From Pseudomonadota bacterium (GTDB lineage Bacteria; Myxococcota_A; UBA9042; GCA-2863065): a stretch of 38,720 nucleotides of DNA. This document shows positions 25,756-33,783 of this stretch, piece after piece; within the stretch, counting starts at the first letter, position 1, and each line of letters begins with the position of its first letter. The notes beneath the pieces were generated by a model. It did no database searches, was not told the origin of the DNA, and saw nothing but the letters and a program-made list of their open reading frames with translations. The stretch is taken from positions 1 through 38,720 of the forward strand of contig CANMLD010000015.1 in the NCBI GenBank assembly GCA_947498315.1, in the 5' to 3' direction. A program made the position numbers and the translations under genes.

Positions 25756-27612
25756 ATGCGCGCTCTTCTGTGTGCGCTCGCGCTCCTGCTCGGCGCTACC
25801 CCGGCCGTCGCTCAGAAGAAGAAGAAAGACAAAGGCGCCGAGGCCGCTGCGCGTGTGGCCGCCGAGAAGGCTGAGAAGGAGTCCCTTCAGCAGCAGATGA
25901 CGCAGGAGGCGCCTGCGCTCGTCGACTGGTTTCAGACCTTCTACGAGCCGAAGGCCAAGTTCATCGCGGTGGACGCGTCGAAGCCGCCTCAGCTCAAAAT
26001 GCGGCTCAGTGTCATGGGTTGGAGCCGCGAAGCTCGTAACGTCGGGCCGGTCCCGGAGCTCGAGAAGGCCATCCTGAGCGCCGAGGTCTACCTCGCCAAA
26101 GGCGACGAGAAGCGGCCAAAGGTTTTCGTCGAGTTCGGCGCCGGCGGCAAGCCGCCCGAAGGTGGGCCGCCGGCCCAGCTCGTGCCGATGGACAAAGCTG
26201 GGATCCCGCTCGACGTCGTGGTCATCGCGTCGGGCCACGCCGGCTACAAGAGTATCCCCGGGCTCGAAGAGGCCCATCGGAAGGCCGTGCTCGATGTTAT
26301 CGGTGGGCTCGGCGACGCTCGCCTGAACGTCATCTGGCACGGCGCGATGCTCTACACCTACCGCTCCTTCGAGGGGCTCGAAGGCGAGCTCAGTCGCTAC
26401 GACGAGAGTCTCTCATCGTGTGAAGGGGCTCGGCGTCGATACCGCATCGACGCCGTGCAGACGCTCAAGGAGGGCGAGAAGGCGCCATCGCTACCGCCGT
26501 GTGGGCTTCAGGAGGGCAAGGCCGGCGAGCTCAGCGCGGCGCTGGAGATCATCCCCTACCGCGGCAAGTACTCGCGACTCTTCGACATCTACCGCACGAG
26601 CGACGCTTGCATCGAGCTGGAGTCCGCGTCGACGGCCATCCGTAGTCTCGACCTCGACGAGGTCGTCCAGCGCACCGATGACCACGGCGCCTTCGAAGAG
26701 GCGCTTCGGCTTCTCGTACGCGACGGGCGGCCAGAGGCGCGTAAGGCCATCATCGTGCTTGGTGACGGCCGCGACGGGTTCATCGACGAAGACGCGAGTT
26801 GCCGCGACCGCTTCACCGAGCGTGACTGCGCCGGCGCGGCCAAGGACAAGACGGGCGTCGCGGCGGTCGAAGCCGTACGGACCTGCGTTCAGAGCAAGCT
26901 CGACGCGCGTGCCACCAGCTTTCAGGAGCGCTTCGCTGGCAAAGTCCCCACCTGGCTCGGCCTCGCCCGCGCGTTCGACATTCAGGTCCACGCCATCGCC
27001 TACAACATGACCGAAGAGGGCGGCCGGCTCACGAGTCACACCTACGAGCGCGAGCGCCTCGAGCTGCTCGCGCTTCAGACAGGCGGCACCTACCGCGAGG
27101 TCGTGAACAAGCCGTCGGACATCGGCAACGCGGCCGGCCTCCTCGTGAGCGAAATCAACGCCGAGAAGGTCGTCCTGCTCGGCGCCGACCTCGAGCCGGG
27201 TCAGAAGGGCACGGTCAAGATGGCCATCACGCTCGGCGAGCCCTTCGAGGGCATGGTCATCGAGACGCAGGAGTGGGCGTTCAAGACGCCGCTCTTCGCG
27301 ACCGGCTGGCGGCCGAAGGTCGATCGTTGGAACCGCATGCTGAAGATGAAGGTCGGCCCCATCTGGTATTGGGTCATCATCGTCTTCGGCTCGCTGCTCG
27401 CGCTCTATATCGCCTGGCTGTTTCTGAAGCTGCTGAAGGCGCTGGTCATGAAGATCGTCGGACTCTTCACGAAGGGCGCCAAAGACGCGGCCAAGAAGGC
27501 GCAAGGGGCCGCCAAGGGCGCAGGGGACGCGGCCAAGAAGGCCGGCGCCGGCGCCAGCAAGGGCGTGCTCGACGCGGCGAAGAAGGCCGCACCCAAAGTT
27601 CCGAAGAAGTAG
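25756..27612 (+). CDS. vWA-like membrane protein with Lys/Ala-rich cytoplasmic tail
   Basis: The 618-residue product opens with a Sec leader (MRALLCALALLLGATPAVAQ) followed by a Lys-rich stretch. Residues about 155-470 have the order of a von Willebrand A domain: a first strand IPLDVVVIASGHAGYKSI, a helix, ARLNVIWHG, then KAIIVLGDGRDGFID, FDIQVHAIAYN and LLALQTGGTYREV. The metal-site DxSxS is replaced by IASGHAG, so metal binding is doubtful. Residues about 536-571 form a hydrophobic membrane segment (IWYWVIIVFGSLLALYIAW). The last 47 residues are repeats of AAKKA/GAAKGAG type, resembling histone-H1-like or amphipathic tails. The gene follows the YbaY-like gene by 3 bp and precedes the amidase gene by 11 bp. 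Function unknown. Confidence 0.8.
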   Translation: MRALLCALALLLGATPAVAQKKKKDKGAEAAARVAAEKAEKESLQQQMTQEAPALVDWFQTFYEPKAKFIAVDASKPPQLKMRLSVMGWSREARNVGPVPELEKAILSAEVYLAKGDEKRPKVFVEFGAGGKPPEGGPPAQLVPMDKAGIPLDVVVIASGHAGYKSIPGLEEAHRKAVLDVIGGLGDARLNVIWHGAMLYTYRSFEGLEGELSRYDESLSSCEGARRRYRIDAVQTLKEGEKAPSLPPCGLQEGKAGELSAALEIIPYRGKYSRLFDIYRTSDACIELESASTAIRSLDLDEVVQRTDDHGAFEEALRLLVRDGRPEARKAIIVLGDGRDGFIDEDASCRDRFTERDCAGAAKDKTGVAAVEAVRTCVQSKLDARATSFQERFAGKVPTWLGLARAFDIQVHAIAYNMTEEGGRLTSHTYERERLELLALQTGGTYREVVNKPSDIGNAAGLLVSEINAEKVVLLGADLEPGQKGTVKMAITLGEPFEGMVIETQEWAFKTPLFATGWRPKVDRWNRMLKMKVGPIWYWVIIVFGSLLALYIAWLFLKLLKALVMKIVGLFTKGAKDAAKKAQGAAKGAGDAAKKAGAGASKGVLDAAKKAAPKVPKK

Positions 27613-27623
27613 AGAGGGGAGCC

Positions 27624-30446
27624 ATGCCGCCGTTCGTCGATGAAGACGTCGAGATCACCGATACGGAGCGCCGCCGTGCCTGGGAGGAGGGGCTCTCGAA
27701 CGACATCATCATCCTTGGCCAGCGCTATCCGCTCTCCAAGGACGGCAACGCCGCGTTCAAGCGGGTGCGCAACTTCGTCGACGATCCGTCGCTCGACTTC
27801 ATCAAGGTCGGCATTGGCCGCGGGCTCCCGTCTATCCCCGTGCGCGAGCGGGCCGGTAAGCCGAAGACGATGGAGGAGCTCGGCAAGGTCATTCAGTTCT
27901 GCGTCATGCACACCGACCTGACCAAACACGCCCGCGGCACCTTCGATTCGCTCATCTCGCACCAGCCGAACCCGCTCTCATCACACTTCTGCGTCAACTG
28001 GAATGGGATCATCTATCAGTACGCTGACGTGATGTTCAAGACGTCGCACGCGGGCGACACGAACGACGTCACCATCGGCATCGACATGAACCACCGGCTC
28101 GTCAACATCGCGGCCGAGTACAACCGTGACGACGAGAAGGCGGCGGACAAACTACGCGCCAAGTACATGTTGCTCACCAAGGAGAGCCTCGAAGAACAAC
28201 GCGCGCTCAAGGGGCTGCCGCCCTTCACGCCGGACGAGCTGAAGCGGGTCCTCGAGAAGTACGAGCAGGAACGCCCGATGGAGCGCAAGATCCAGACGGG
28301 GCGGCTGAAGACCTGGGGCTATTCGCCCATTCAGTACGAGTCGCTCATCTTGATGACGAAGCTCTTCGTGCGCGAGCTGAACCTCGCCAAGAGCTACCCG
28401 ATGGGGCCGGACGGACAGGTCATCTCCGAGCTGCTCGTCGACGACGACATCAAGAAGCTCAAGGGCTTCGTCGCGCACTGGCACTTGTGCGACAGTCGCT
28501 GGGATCCCGGGCCGGCGTTCGACTGGGAGCGCGTGCTCGCCGGCATGCAGAACGAGTACAACTCGTTCCCGGTCGTGTGGGACGACAAATACCTCCTGCA
28601 GGGCAAAGACGTCGCCGCGGCCAAGGCGGCCGCCTTCGAGATCACGCGCAACTCCGAGAAGGCGCGGCAGGGTGGGACCTTCCCCATCGGCCCAAACCAG
28701 ACGTGGCACGGCGGCGTCCACCTCTTCCCCCCGCAGGACAACCCAGCGGCGCCCAAGGCTTTTCCGGTGCAGACGATGTTCGACGGGACGGTCGTGGCCG
28801 CCCACTTCGAGCCGAGCGCCCGCGAGCTCGGCCACAACAACTTCGTCCTGCTCCGGCACGAGGTCGAGATCCCGGACCGCACCGGCGGCATGAACGAAGA
28901 CGGCACGCCGAAGACGACCAAGCTCGAGTTCTTCGCGCTCTACATGCACCTCTCGCCCTTCGACGTGCCGGAGGCCCGCGACGGGCTCTCGAAGGAGGCC
29001 GCCGAAGCGGTCGCGAAGAAGTACGAGAAGCTGACGTGGCCGCGGCGGCTCTACGAGCTCGACAACCTGAAGAAGGACGGCGGCAAAGACGCAGTCGACA
29101 AGGCGCTCGACGCCTTCGAGGCCGAGCTTAAGGCGCAGCGGCAGGCGCTCGACGCGGCGCTCGAACGCGGCGAGTCGGTGGCGTCACAGCCTGGCGTAGC
29201 TGAGAAGATCCCTACGGAGACCTACGAAGCGCAGAAGGCGCCGCCGCCCTACCTCACCGTCGGCAGTGGTACGGGCGCGCTGGCGGACAAGACCAAGGTC
29301 GCGCTGCTGCTGACGGAAGGGAAGGGCGTGCGCGTGTCGGCGGGCGAGTGGCTCGGGTTCACGGGGCTCCTGCCTGGCGTTTCGAGCGAGGTCACGCTCG
29401 GGGAAGGCGAGACGCCGCTGGTGTCCGGCGTCCACGTCGAGCTCTTCGCCTCCGAGAAGATGGTGAACCTCATCGACCTCGAGGCGAACGCAGAGCACTT
29501 CCGCACGCCGCAGCGCTCCCGCGGCAAGTCGCTCGCGGTCGAGACCGAAGACATCCTGATGATCTTCCGCCAGGGCGACGCCGACTCGAGCGCCCCGTAC
29601 AAAAAGGTAAAGCTCTGGGCGAATGAACAGATCTCGGGCGAGTCCATCTTGGAGTTCTTCGCGAGGGAGCCGGAGATCAACAAGCGCACGGGCAAAGTCG
29701 CCGCGTCAGACCTCACCGAGGCCTATCGCGAGCAGCTCCGGCGCTCCATCACCTATCACGTGTCCGAGTGGAGCGACAAAGTCGACTGGGTACAGTCCAT
29801 CCTCGGCGGCAACCCCTGGGCCAAAGAGACAGCCGCCTCCGACTTCCGGCGCTACGTCGACTCCACCGGCCTCTTCTCGAAGGAGATCCGCCGCTTCCTC
29901 CCCTTCGTGTGGCTCACCGAAGACGTCGCCAAAGGCATCGGCCTCACCAAAGGCGACTGGGACGGCCGCGTCTACCACTTCCACCCCATTCACTTCCTGA
30001 TGTGGGTCACCTACGCCGCGTCGAATCGCAACCGCGTCTTCCGCACCTCACTCTCTCTGAAGGACCTGCGCGAGAACCAGAAGCGCTCCGCCATAACCCA
30101 GAAGCTCGGCAAGCAGGGCAGGGCGGCTTACAACCAGGGCGCGCAGTCGTGGGCCGGCTTTCAGTCCGAGCTCGACAAGCTCATCTACAAAGAGAAGCTC
30201 GGCACCTTCGACGAGAAGACGATCCGCAAGAACGAAGCCGTCAAGCAGCAGTTCGAGGCCTTCAAGTCGAAGATCATCCAGCTCGCGGATGGCACCCTCG
30301 ACCTCGACGAACACGACCACGACGTCCCGCAGAACTTCATTGAGGCTCCCATCAGCTCGAGCCCGAAGGAGGTCTTGAAGAGCCTCTTTGACGCGGAGGG
30401 GAAGAACCTCTGGCAGCTCAATCGGCGGCAGAAGACGGAGGAGTGA
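27624..30446 (+). CDS. Large peptidoglycan amidase (AmpD-type) fused to a degenerate M23-like domain
   Basis: The product has 940 residues, with GAGAGGGGAG just before ATG 27624. Residues about 60-305 form an Amidase_2 (N-acetylmuramoyl-L-alanine amidase) domain. Landmarks are FCVMHTD (His96), LSSHFCVNWNGIIYQYAD, SHAGDTND (His142), TIGIDMN, YSPIQYESL, and AHWHLCDSRWDPGPAFDWER (His285/His287 and Asp294, the AmpD zinc-site region). Residues about 355-620 follow an M23/LytM layout: WHGGVHL (362-367), MFDGTVVAAHF, NNFVLLRHE, ALYMHLSPF (His443) and GVHVEL (604-607, where HxH has become HxE). The M23 copy has therefore probably lost activity. The last 300 residues are charged and unrecognised. There is no signal peptide, so release needs lysis, a dedicated secretion apparatus or its membrane partner. 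It is the third gene of the operon. Confidence 0.85.
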   Translation: MPPFVDEDVEITDTERRRAWEEGLSNDIIILGQRYPLSKDGNAAFKRVRNFVDDPSLDFIKVGIGRGLPSIPVRERAGKPKTMEELGKVIQFCVMHTDLTKHARGTFDSLISHQPNPLSSHFCVNWNGIIYQYADVMFKTSHAGDTNDVTIGIDMNHRLVNIAAEYNRDDEKAADKLRAKYMLLTKESLEEQRALKGLPPFTPDELKRVLEKYEQERPMERKIQTGRLKTWGYSPIQYESLILMTKLFVRELNLAKSYPMGPDGQVISELLVDDDIKKLKGFVAHWHLCDSRWDPGPAFDWERVLAGMQNEYNSFPVVWDDKYLLQGKDVAAAKAAAFEITRNSEKARQGGTFPIGPNQTWHGGVHLFPPQDNPAAPKAFPVQTMFDGTVVAAHFEPSARELGHNNFVLLRHEVEIPDRTGGMNEDGTPKTTKLEFFALYMHLSPFDVPEARDGLSKEAAEAVAKKYEKLTWPRRLYELDNLKKDGGKDAVDKALDAFEAELKAQRQALDAALERGESVASQPGVAEKIPTETYEAQKAPPPYLTVGSGTGALADKTKVALLLTEGKGVRVSAGEWLGFTGLLPGVSSEVTLGEGETPLVSGVHVELFASEKMVNLIDLEANAEHFRTPQRSRGKSLAVETEDILMIFRQGDADSSAPYKKVKLWANEQISGESILEFFAREPEINKRTGKVAASDLTEAYREQLRRSITYHVSEWSDKVDWVQSILGGNPWAKETAASDFRRYVDSTGLFSKEIRRFLPFVWLTEDVAKGIGLTKGDWDGRVYHFHPIHFLMWVTYAASNRNRVFRTSLSLKDLRENQKRSAITQKLGKQGRAAYNQGAQSWAGFQSELDKLIYKEKLGTFDEKTIRKNEAVKQQFEAFKSKIIQLADGTLDLDEHDHDVPQNFIEAPISSSPKEVLKSLFDAEGKNLWQLNRRQKTEE

Positions 30447-30467
30447 GGGGGCGCGCGAACAGGTCGA

Positions 30468-32111
30468 CTACTTGGAGTCGAGCTTCAGCGATCCCGTGTC
30501 GTAGACCTTGCCCTCCTTCATGCCGTCGCCGAGGTCGTTCATCAGGGTGACGCGCCAGCCGTCCTTGTCCTTGACGGCGATGCCGTAGTTGCCGAGCGGC
30601 ATGTCGTTCACCGTCCAAACGCCGCCCGCGTCTGTGGTGACCGCGAACTTCACCGGGGCGTCGTTACACGGCGTCTTCTTGAAGTAGCTCGAGGGGTTCG
30701 TGCACAGCTCCACCTCCACGCCGGCCATGGGCTCGCCGTCTTGCAGTAGCTTGCCCGTGAGGCCGCCCTTCGCGATGGGGCCGCCCTCCGCGAGCTTGGC
30801 CGGGCCCGCGCCCGCGACCACGATGTCGACCACCGAGCCGATGAGCTCCGGGACGCTGCCCGAGGGCCAGTCAGTCTTGGCGTCGCCCGGTCCGAAGACC
30901 GTCACGCCGAGGGCCGAGCCGACCCAAAGGCGGCCCGAGGTGTCCGGCACCGCGGCCGTGATTCGGTCGGCGTTGAAGTCTTCGCCTTTGTCGGCCGAGT
31001 AGCTCTTTGTCTTGCCGAGGGCGACGTGGTGGACATGTTCGTAGTCGACGATGCCGATGTCGCCATTGCTCGCGAAGCGGACCTTGCTGAACTGTGGGTA
31101 GTCGCGAGCGTTCACCTTCACCTTCGTGAAGGCATCGCCGTCGCCGAGTGCGAAGAGCGCGTCGCCAAAGAGGACATGCACCACGCCTTCCGGCGAGAGC
31201 TGCACGTCCTTGACCCACAGCATCCGGGCCTTCGACTTGGCGAGGTCCACCGCTCGCCAGGCCGCGCCATCCTTGACGAGGAGGGACTTCGACGCCCCAA
31301 GCCATGGCCGGCCCGTCTTGTCGACGACGAAGGCCTCCATCATGCCGTCGAAGCCGGGCAGGGTGGTCTTCTCTTCTTTCAGCCACTCATTGCCATCCCA
31401 GAGCGCGACCCCCTTGAAGGTGCCGACCCAGATATGGCCGTTCGGCGCGATGGCGAGCTGGTCCGGCGATGATCCGAGCGACTTGTAGCCACCCTTCGCG
31501 ACCGCCTTCATCTTGTCTCCCTCGAGACGGTAGACCGTCTCGAAGCCGATGACGTAGAGCGCGCCGTCCGGTCCGAGCTGCATACCCTTCAGGAGGTTGT
31601 CCGGCGAGCCCGGGAGCAGTTTGAAGCCGGTCTCGTCCATGCGGACGATGCCGCGCTTATCGACCGCGAAGTACGCCGGTCCAGTCGCCTTCGTCGGCGC
31701 CGTGGGCGCATCCGGAGCGACCGCCTCGGGGGCCTTTGGAGCTTCCGCGGTGGGGGCCTCGGGCTCGGGTGCCTTGAGGGCCTCGGGCTCGGGCGCTTCG
31801 GGAGCCTCGGGCTCGGGCGCTTCGGGAGCCTCGGGCTCGGGTGCCTTGGGGGCCTCGGGCTCGGGCGCTTCGGGGGCCTCGGGCTCGGGCGCTTTGGGGG
31901 CCTCTGCCTCGGCCGGCTTGGGCTCCGCCTCGGGCGCGTTCGCCACGGTCGCCTTCTCCGGAGCAGGCTCCACCTTGGGGGCGGGCTCAGCCGGCTTGGT
32001 CGCGGCCGCTTGCGGCGCAGGCTTGTCCGTCGACTCGGATTTACAGGAAGAGAGGAAGCTCGCTGCCGCCAGGAGGCCCGCAGCGAGCTGAAGACGGGAG
32101 ATCTCAATCAT
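30468..32111 (-). CDS. Lipoprotein with Pro/Glu/Ala repeat linker, propeller-like body and C-terminal beta domain
   Basis: The 547-residue product starts with a lipoprotein leader; the lipobox FLSSC places the lipidated Cys at 23. Residues about 24-165 are a low-complexity linker with six copies of the 8-residue unit (K/E)APEPEA(P/L). Residues about 170-440 contain repeated blades like those of two-component-regulator propellers (LAIAPNGHIWVGTFKGVALWDG ; VPDTSGRLWVGSALGVTVFG). The C-terminal 90 residues resemble a carboxypeptidase-regulatory or CNA-B-type beta-sandwich (GKLLQDGEPMAGVEVELC ... TTDAGGVWTVNDMPLGNYGI). It is probably a surface-exposed stalked sensor or scaffold, with no enzymatic motif. 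The start is ATG 32111; a small ORF on the same strand overlaps it by 8 bp. It converges with the amidase operon. Confidence 0.83.
   Translation of the reverse strand: MIEISRLQLAAGLLAAASFLSSCKSESTDKPAPQAAATKPAEPAPKVEPAPEKATVANAPEAEPKPAEAEAPKAPEPEAPEAPEPEAPKAPEPEAPEAPEPEAPEAPEPEALKAPEPEAPTAEAPKAPEAVAPDAPTAPTKATGPAYFAVDKRGIVRMDETGFKLLPGSPDNLLKGMQLGPDGALYVIGFETVYRLEGDKMKAVAKGGYKSLGSSPDQLAIAPNGHIWVGTFKGVALWDGNEWLKEEKTTLPGFDGMMEAFVVDKTGRPWLGASKSLLVKDGAAWRAVDLAKSKARMLWVKDVQLSPEGVVHVLFGDALFALGDGDAFTKVKVNARDYPQFSKVRFASNGDIGIVDYEHVHHVALGKTKSYSADKGEDFNADRITAAVPDTSGRLWVGSALGVTVFGPGDAKTDWPSGSVPELIGSVVDIVVAGAGPAKLAEGGPIAKGGLTGKLLQDGEPMAGVEVELCTNPSSYFKKTPCNDAPVKFAVTTDAGGVWTVNDMPLGNYGIAVKDKDGWRVTLMNDLGDGMKEGKVYDTGSLKLDSK
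31754..31897 (-). repeat. 24-bp tandem repeat encoding the (K/E)APEPEAP linker
   Basis: Six near-identical 24-bp units on the minus strand encode an 8-residue unit within the lipoprotein linker. The DNA copies are much closer to each other than the protein demands (same codons throughout), which suggests recent slippage and probably length variation between strains. Confidence 0.75.
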
Positions 32112-32298
32112 GGCCCGACTGTCCAACGCTCGAGAGCGGAGGTCCACTCTCTGCAAGAATCTCGTGCCCCCCAACCTCGATGGGCGGCGCTCTGTTGCTG
32201 AACAGGCGCTGACGCAAGTTCACTCGTTGAGCCGCGGCCGCCGCGAGCGTCGCGCCGTCGAGGCCACCGAGGAACGCGTTTTGGGCGGCCTTGAGCAT
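32104..32298 (-). CDS. Small ORF overlapping the lipoprotein start, possibly a gene remnant
   Basis: The 64-codon frame from ATG 32298 reads plausibly as protein (MLKAAQNAFLGGLDGATLAA, then VNLRQRLFSNRAPPIEVGG). Its stop overlaps the lipoprotein ATG by 8 bp, which would allow translational coupling. The coding-like sequence seems to extend upstream without a start (GVFDLPFEAEQYP), and a further coding-like piece (ADQGESGERPGEIVKGTV) lies in another frame, so the whole 32104-32391 stretch may be the decayed 3' part of a longer gene. No family is recognised. Confidence 0.35.
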   Translation of the reverse strand: MLKAAQNAFLGGLDGATLAAAAAQRVNLRQRLFSNRAPPIEVGGHEILAESGPPLSSVGQSGHD

Positions 32299-32391
32299 CG
32301 GATATTGCTCAGCCTCGAATGGCAGATCGAAGACGCCGAGGCGACCGTGCCCTTCACGATCTCGCCCGGCCGCTCGCCGCTTTCGCCCTGA

Positions 32392-32972
32392 TCAGCCAGC
32401 GCCCTTCGTCTTCAAGAAGTCGCGTACCGCGTGTAAGGCCGCGTTGCCCTTGTCGACGAACTGGTCCTCGCTCTCGATGACGATCCGCGATGGGTGTGCG
32501 GACCAAGCGTCGAATATCCGCGCGTCTATTCGAGCCGCCTCCTCCGCATCCTCCGTCCGAACGGGGTTTTGTGGTTGTAGCCTCGATGTAACGGAGGCGA
32601 CCTCAGGTGAATGACGCCCACGTAACGCGAGAGCTCGGCCTCCTGCGTCCTGCCGACCTGCGTCCAGAATTCGCGGACGTCGCCGGGCCAATAGGCGAGG
32701 CCGTCGAGGGTGCCGCGATCGCACAGAGCGGTCGGGGTTGCCGCTTGCTCTTCGGCCATGGCCTCGAGCTCTCGGTGGACTCGGTAGATGGCGCGTTGCG
32801 CCGCACGCCGCGCCACCGGCGCGTCTCGACGCGGGAATCCCCCGCCGAAGAGGATACTCGCGGACTCGGGCAATAGCGTCACGGCGTCACCGAAGACGAT
32901 ACGGACGATCTCGAGCACGGCGGTCTTGCCGGCTCCGGGACCACCCGTCAGGACGATTCTCTTTTGGGGCAT
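32392..32972 (-). pseudogene. AAA_28-type P-loop ATPase gene interrupted by a single frameshift
   Basis: The first 135 or so codons from ATG 32972 give MPQKRIVLTGGPGAGKTAVL (Walker A at 10-17), LPESASILFGGGFPR, ALCDRGTLDGLAYWPG and VGVIHLRSP, typical of AAA_28 (NadR-kinase-like) ATPases. The frame then runs into PFGRRMRRRRLE and stops. In the next frame the expected C-terminus appears: QNPVRTEDAEEAARIDARI, then WSAHPSRIVIES and FVDKGNAALHAVRDFL, ending at TGA 32394-32392. One missing base in the AAAACCCC run at about 32564-32571 would restore GYNHQNPVRTED. This is either a recent mutation or a homopolymer sequencing error; the rest looks intact. It is divergent from the carbonic anhydrase gene. 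Confidence 0.82.
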
Positions 32973-33120
32973 CGGGCGCTATTCTCCTCGTGACTCGTGG
33001 CAGTCTACTCCGTGGCCATCCGTTCTCTCACTGCCGAGGGGCGGTAGAGGCCAGCCGCCTGACGCTTACCTAGCTACTTAGACGCGCTCCCGCCATGGTC
33101 GGCGGCAAAAAGGACGTCCG

Positions 33121-33783
33121 ATGCCTCGAACCTGGGATCCCGACTCCGTTCCACCCGATGTCGCTCTTCAGCGTCTCCTCGAGGGCAACGTGCGATTCCG
33201 CTCGGGGAACGGACGAATTGCGACGTTGCGCCCCGATCTCGCCGAGATCGTTCAGCGGCCATTCGCGATCGTCGTCGGCTGCTCCGACTCACGCACGCCG
33301 GTGGAGATCCTGTTCGACCAGGGCTTCGGTGATCTCTTCGTCGTCCGCGTCGCCGGAAACGTCGCGTCGCCCGCCGTTCTAGGCTCGGTCGAGTTCGGGG
33401 CCTCTCAGTTCGGCTCTCGGCTGGTGCTCGTTCTTGGCCATACCCGTTGTGGCGCGGTCATGGCTACCCTCGACGCCGTTGAGTCCGGATACTCTCCCGA
33501 GTCCTCCCACATCGCGATGATCACCGATCTCATCGCGCCGACCGTCATCCCCCTCTTCGTGGGGCCCAACGCGCTCTCGAAGGAAGAACGTCCTAAGGCC
33601 GCGCTACGGGCCAACGCGGTCGCGTCGGCGAACGCGCTTACCCAGCGCAGTGCGCTCCTGGCGGACTTGGTGGAATCGGGACGGCTCGCGGTCGTGTCGG
33701 CGGAGTACGCGCTCGAGACCGGCGAGGTCGTGATCATCGACGACGGAGGGCTCCTGCGCAGAGATAGTGAGGAGCAGACCTGA
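33121..33783 (+). CDS. Beta-class carbonic anhydrase
   Basis: The 220-residue zinc enzyme interconverts CO2 and bicarbonate. The metal and catalytic residues are visible: Cys54, Asp56 and Arg58 in GCSDSR, and His107 and Cys110 in GHTRCGA. VRVAGNVASPAVLGSVEFGA follows the first motif, as in the family. There is no signal peptide, so it should be cytoplasmic. AAGGA lies about 8 nt before ATG 33121. The stop codon directly abuts the stop of the converging outer-membrane gene, with no spacer and no hairpin noticed. Confidence 0.95.
   Translation: MPRTWDPDSVPPDVALQRLLEGNVRFRSGNGRIATLRPDLAEIVQRPFAIVVGCSDSRTPVEILFDQGFGDLFVVRVAGNVASPAVLGSVEFGASQFGSRLVLVLGHTRCGAVMATLDAVESGYSPESSHIAMITDLIAPTVIPLFVGPNALSKEERPKAALRANAVASANALTQRSALLADLVESGRLAVVSAEYALETGEVVIIDDGGLLRRDSEEQT

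Noticed and set aside
27273-27623. Extended N-terminus for the amidase gene (start at 27273)
   Set aside because: The extension overlaps the vWA gene out of frame and is Arg-rich; ATG 27624 has a strong ribosome site and a normal N-terminus.
31597-32091. Plus-strand Gly/Ala/Ser-rich frame of 164 codons
   Set aside because: It is the complement of the APEPEA repeat linker of the lipoprotein gene.
32392-32394. TGA at the end of the ATPase read as selenocysteine, since the frame continues as coding-like sequence
   Set aside because: The codon falls in a Gly/Ser/Arg-rich stretch without a redox motif, I see no clear SECIS-like hairpin, and the family normally ends near here.
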